A stretch of 6,529 nt of DNA from Lentisphaeria bacterium UBA1829. GTDB taxonomy: Bacteria; Verrucomicrobiota; Lentisphaeria; Victivallales; UBA1829. Where the stretch lies: the NCBI GenBank assembly GCA_002338895.1, contig DDJH01000065.1, forward strand, positions 1 through 6,529, in the 5' to 3' direction. Each line of letters begins with the position of its first letter. Within the stretch, counting starts at the first letter, position 1. The translations under genes were made by a program, and so were the position numbers. Shown here one piece after another: positions 6,117-6,529 of the stretch. The notes under the pieces are model-generated. The model saw nothing but the letters and a program-made list of their open reading frames with translations, was not told where the DNA came from and searched no databases.

Positions 6117-6529
6117 TCTTTTTCCGCTTTCCGGAAGATGTTGATCCCCTTCAGGATTTCGATGGCCCGGGCAAGCTGGGGATCGCGGTATTTGCCGGAC
6201 TGCAGAAGCGGCGGTTTTCCGCCCCGCATCGCAAGATGACGGGCCACCGCTGCGCTCTGTGCCGGACTGATGTTCACTTCAATATCGGGCTGCACGCCGT
6301 TGCCGTGAATCAGCCGGCGGCTCGGCGTATAGTATTTCGCGGTTGTGATCCGGAGTGCGCCGCCGTCGGAGAGCGGGATAATCACCTGAACGGACCCTTT
6401 TCCGAATGTCCGGGAACCGACGAGCACCGCCCGTTTGTAATCCTGCAGGCAGGCCGCGAGGATTTCCGCCGCGCTTGCCGAGTTCTCGTTGACCAGAACC
6501 GCCAGCGGAAGATCCGGATCCTTCCAGCA
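6113..6529 (-). CDS. S41 carboxy-terminal processing protease (partial, 3' end only)
   Basis: C-terminal 138 residues of a CtpA/Prc-type S41 serine protease; the 5' part lies beyond base 6529. I numbered from the first codon in the window (TGC at 6529-6527). [11 protein letters not shown] carries the catalytic Ser (codon 6475-6473), LQDYKRA carries the conserved Asp, and RTFGKGSVQ carries the catalytic Lys (codon 6400-6398). The Ser-11-Asp-14-Lys spacing equals that of E. coli Tsp S430/D441/K455. TTAKYYTPS and GVQPDIEV complete the family core. The GTG at 6427 lies inside the catalytic domain and is not a start. The PDZ domain and signal peptide expected for the family would be upstream. Members act in the periplasm or outside the inner membrane, trimming envelope proteins from the C-terminus. 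It ends 43 bp before the rhomboid gene on the same strand. Confidence 0.93.
   Translation of the reverse strand, partial: CWKDPDLPLAVLVNENSASAAEILAACLQDYKRAVLVGSRTFGKGSVQVIIPLSDGGALRITTAKYYTPSRRLIHGNGVQPDIEVNISPAQSAAVARHLAMRGGKPPLLQSGKYRDPQLARAIEILKGINIFRKAEKD

Noticed and set aside
6113..6427. Reading the S41 gene as a complete 104-residue protein starting at GTG 6427
   Set aside because: The frame is open upstream to the window edge and contains the catalytic serine block there, so this is an internal codon of a longer protease gene.

Overview
The window looks like ordinary chromosomal DNA from a moderately GC-rich bacterium. Genes are close-packed, third codon positions favour G/C, Shine-Dalgarno (SD) sequences are of the AAGGA/GGAGG type, and there is no sign of phage, insertion sequence, CRISPR array, tRNA or rRNA. 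The RecQ resembles the form I associate with Bacteroidetes and related phyla, with extra winged-helix material between the helicase core and the zinc site. The rhomboid ends in a short helical tail of the kind seen in Bacteroidetes and PVC-group proteins. Together with the codon style this makes me lean, weakly, towards the PVC superphylum (Lentisphaerae/Victivallis-like). That placement is inference.

Layout. Bases 1-127 are an upstream region with a probable extended -10 promoter for recQ. Bases 128-2518 (+) encode a full-length 796-residue RecQ helicase. Bases 2519-2670 are a convergent intergenic gap with no clear terminator. A leftward cluster follows on the minus strand, read from high to low coordinates: the 3' end of an S41 carboxy-terminal processing protease (6529-6113, cut by the window edge), a rhomboid protease (6069-5206), glycogen synthase glgA (5173-3704) and the tRNA queuosine enzyme queA (3717-2671). 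The 43-bp gap between the S41 gene and the rhomboid holds a good sigma70-like promoter flanked by a perfect 7-bp inverted repeat. Rhomboid, glgA and queA are separated by 32 bp and a 14-bp overlap, so they probably form one transcript.

How the genes fit together. RecQ repairs stalled or broken replication forks. GlgA builds glycogen from ADP-glucose. QueA makes epoxyqueuosine in tRNA anticodons. The rhomboid and S41 proteases act in the inner membrane and the envelope. They share no obvious pathway, and the cluster looks like a housekeeping operon of convenience.

I did not find a new biological system here. The most unusual local structure is a 17-bp tandem duplication at the rhomboid/glgA junction: removing one copy would join the two genes in frame. 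Next come the dyad around the operon promoter and the composite domain layout of RecQ.
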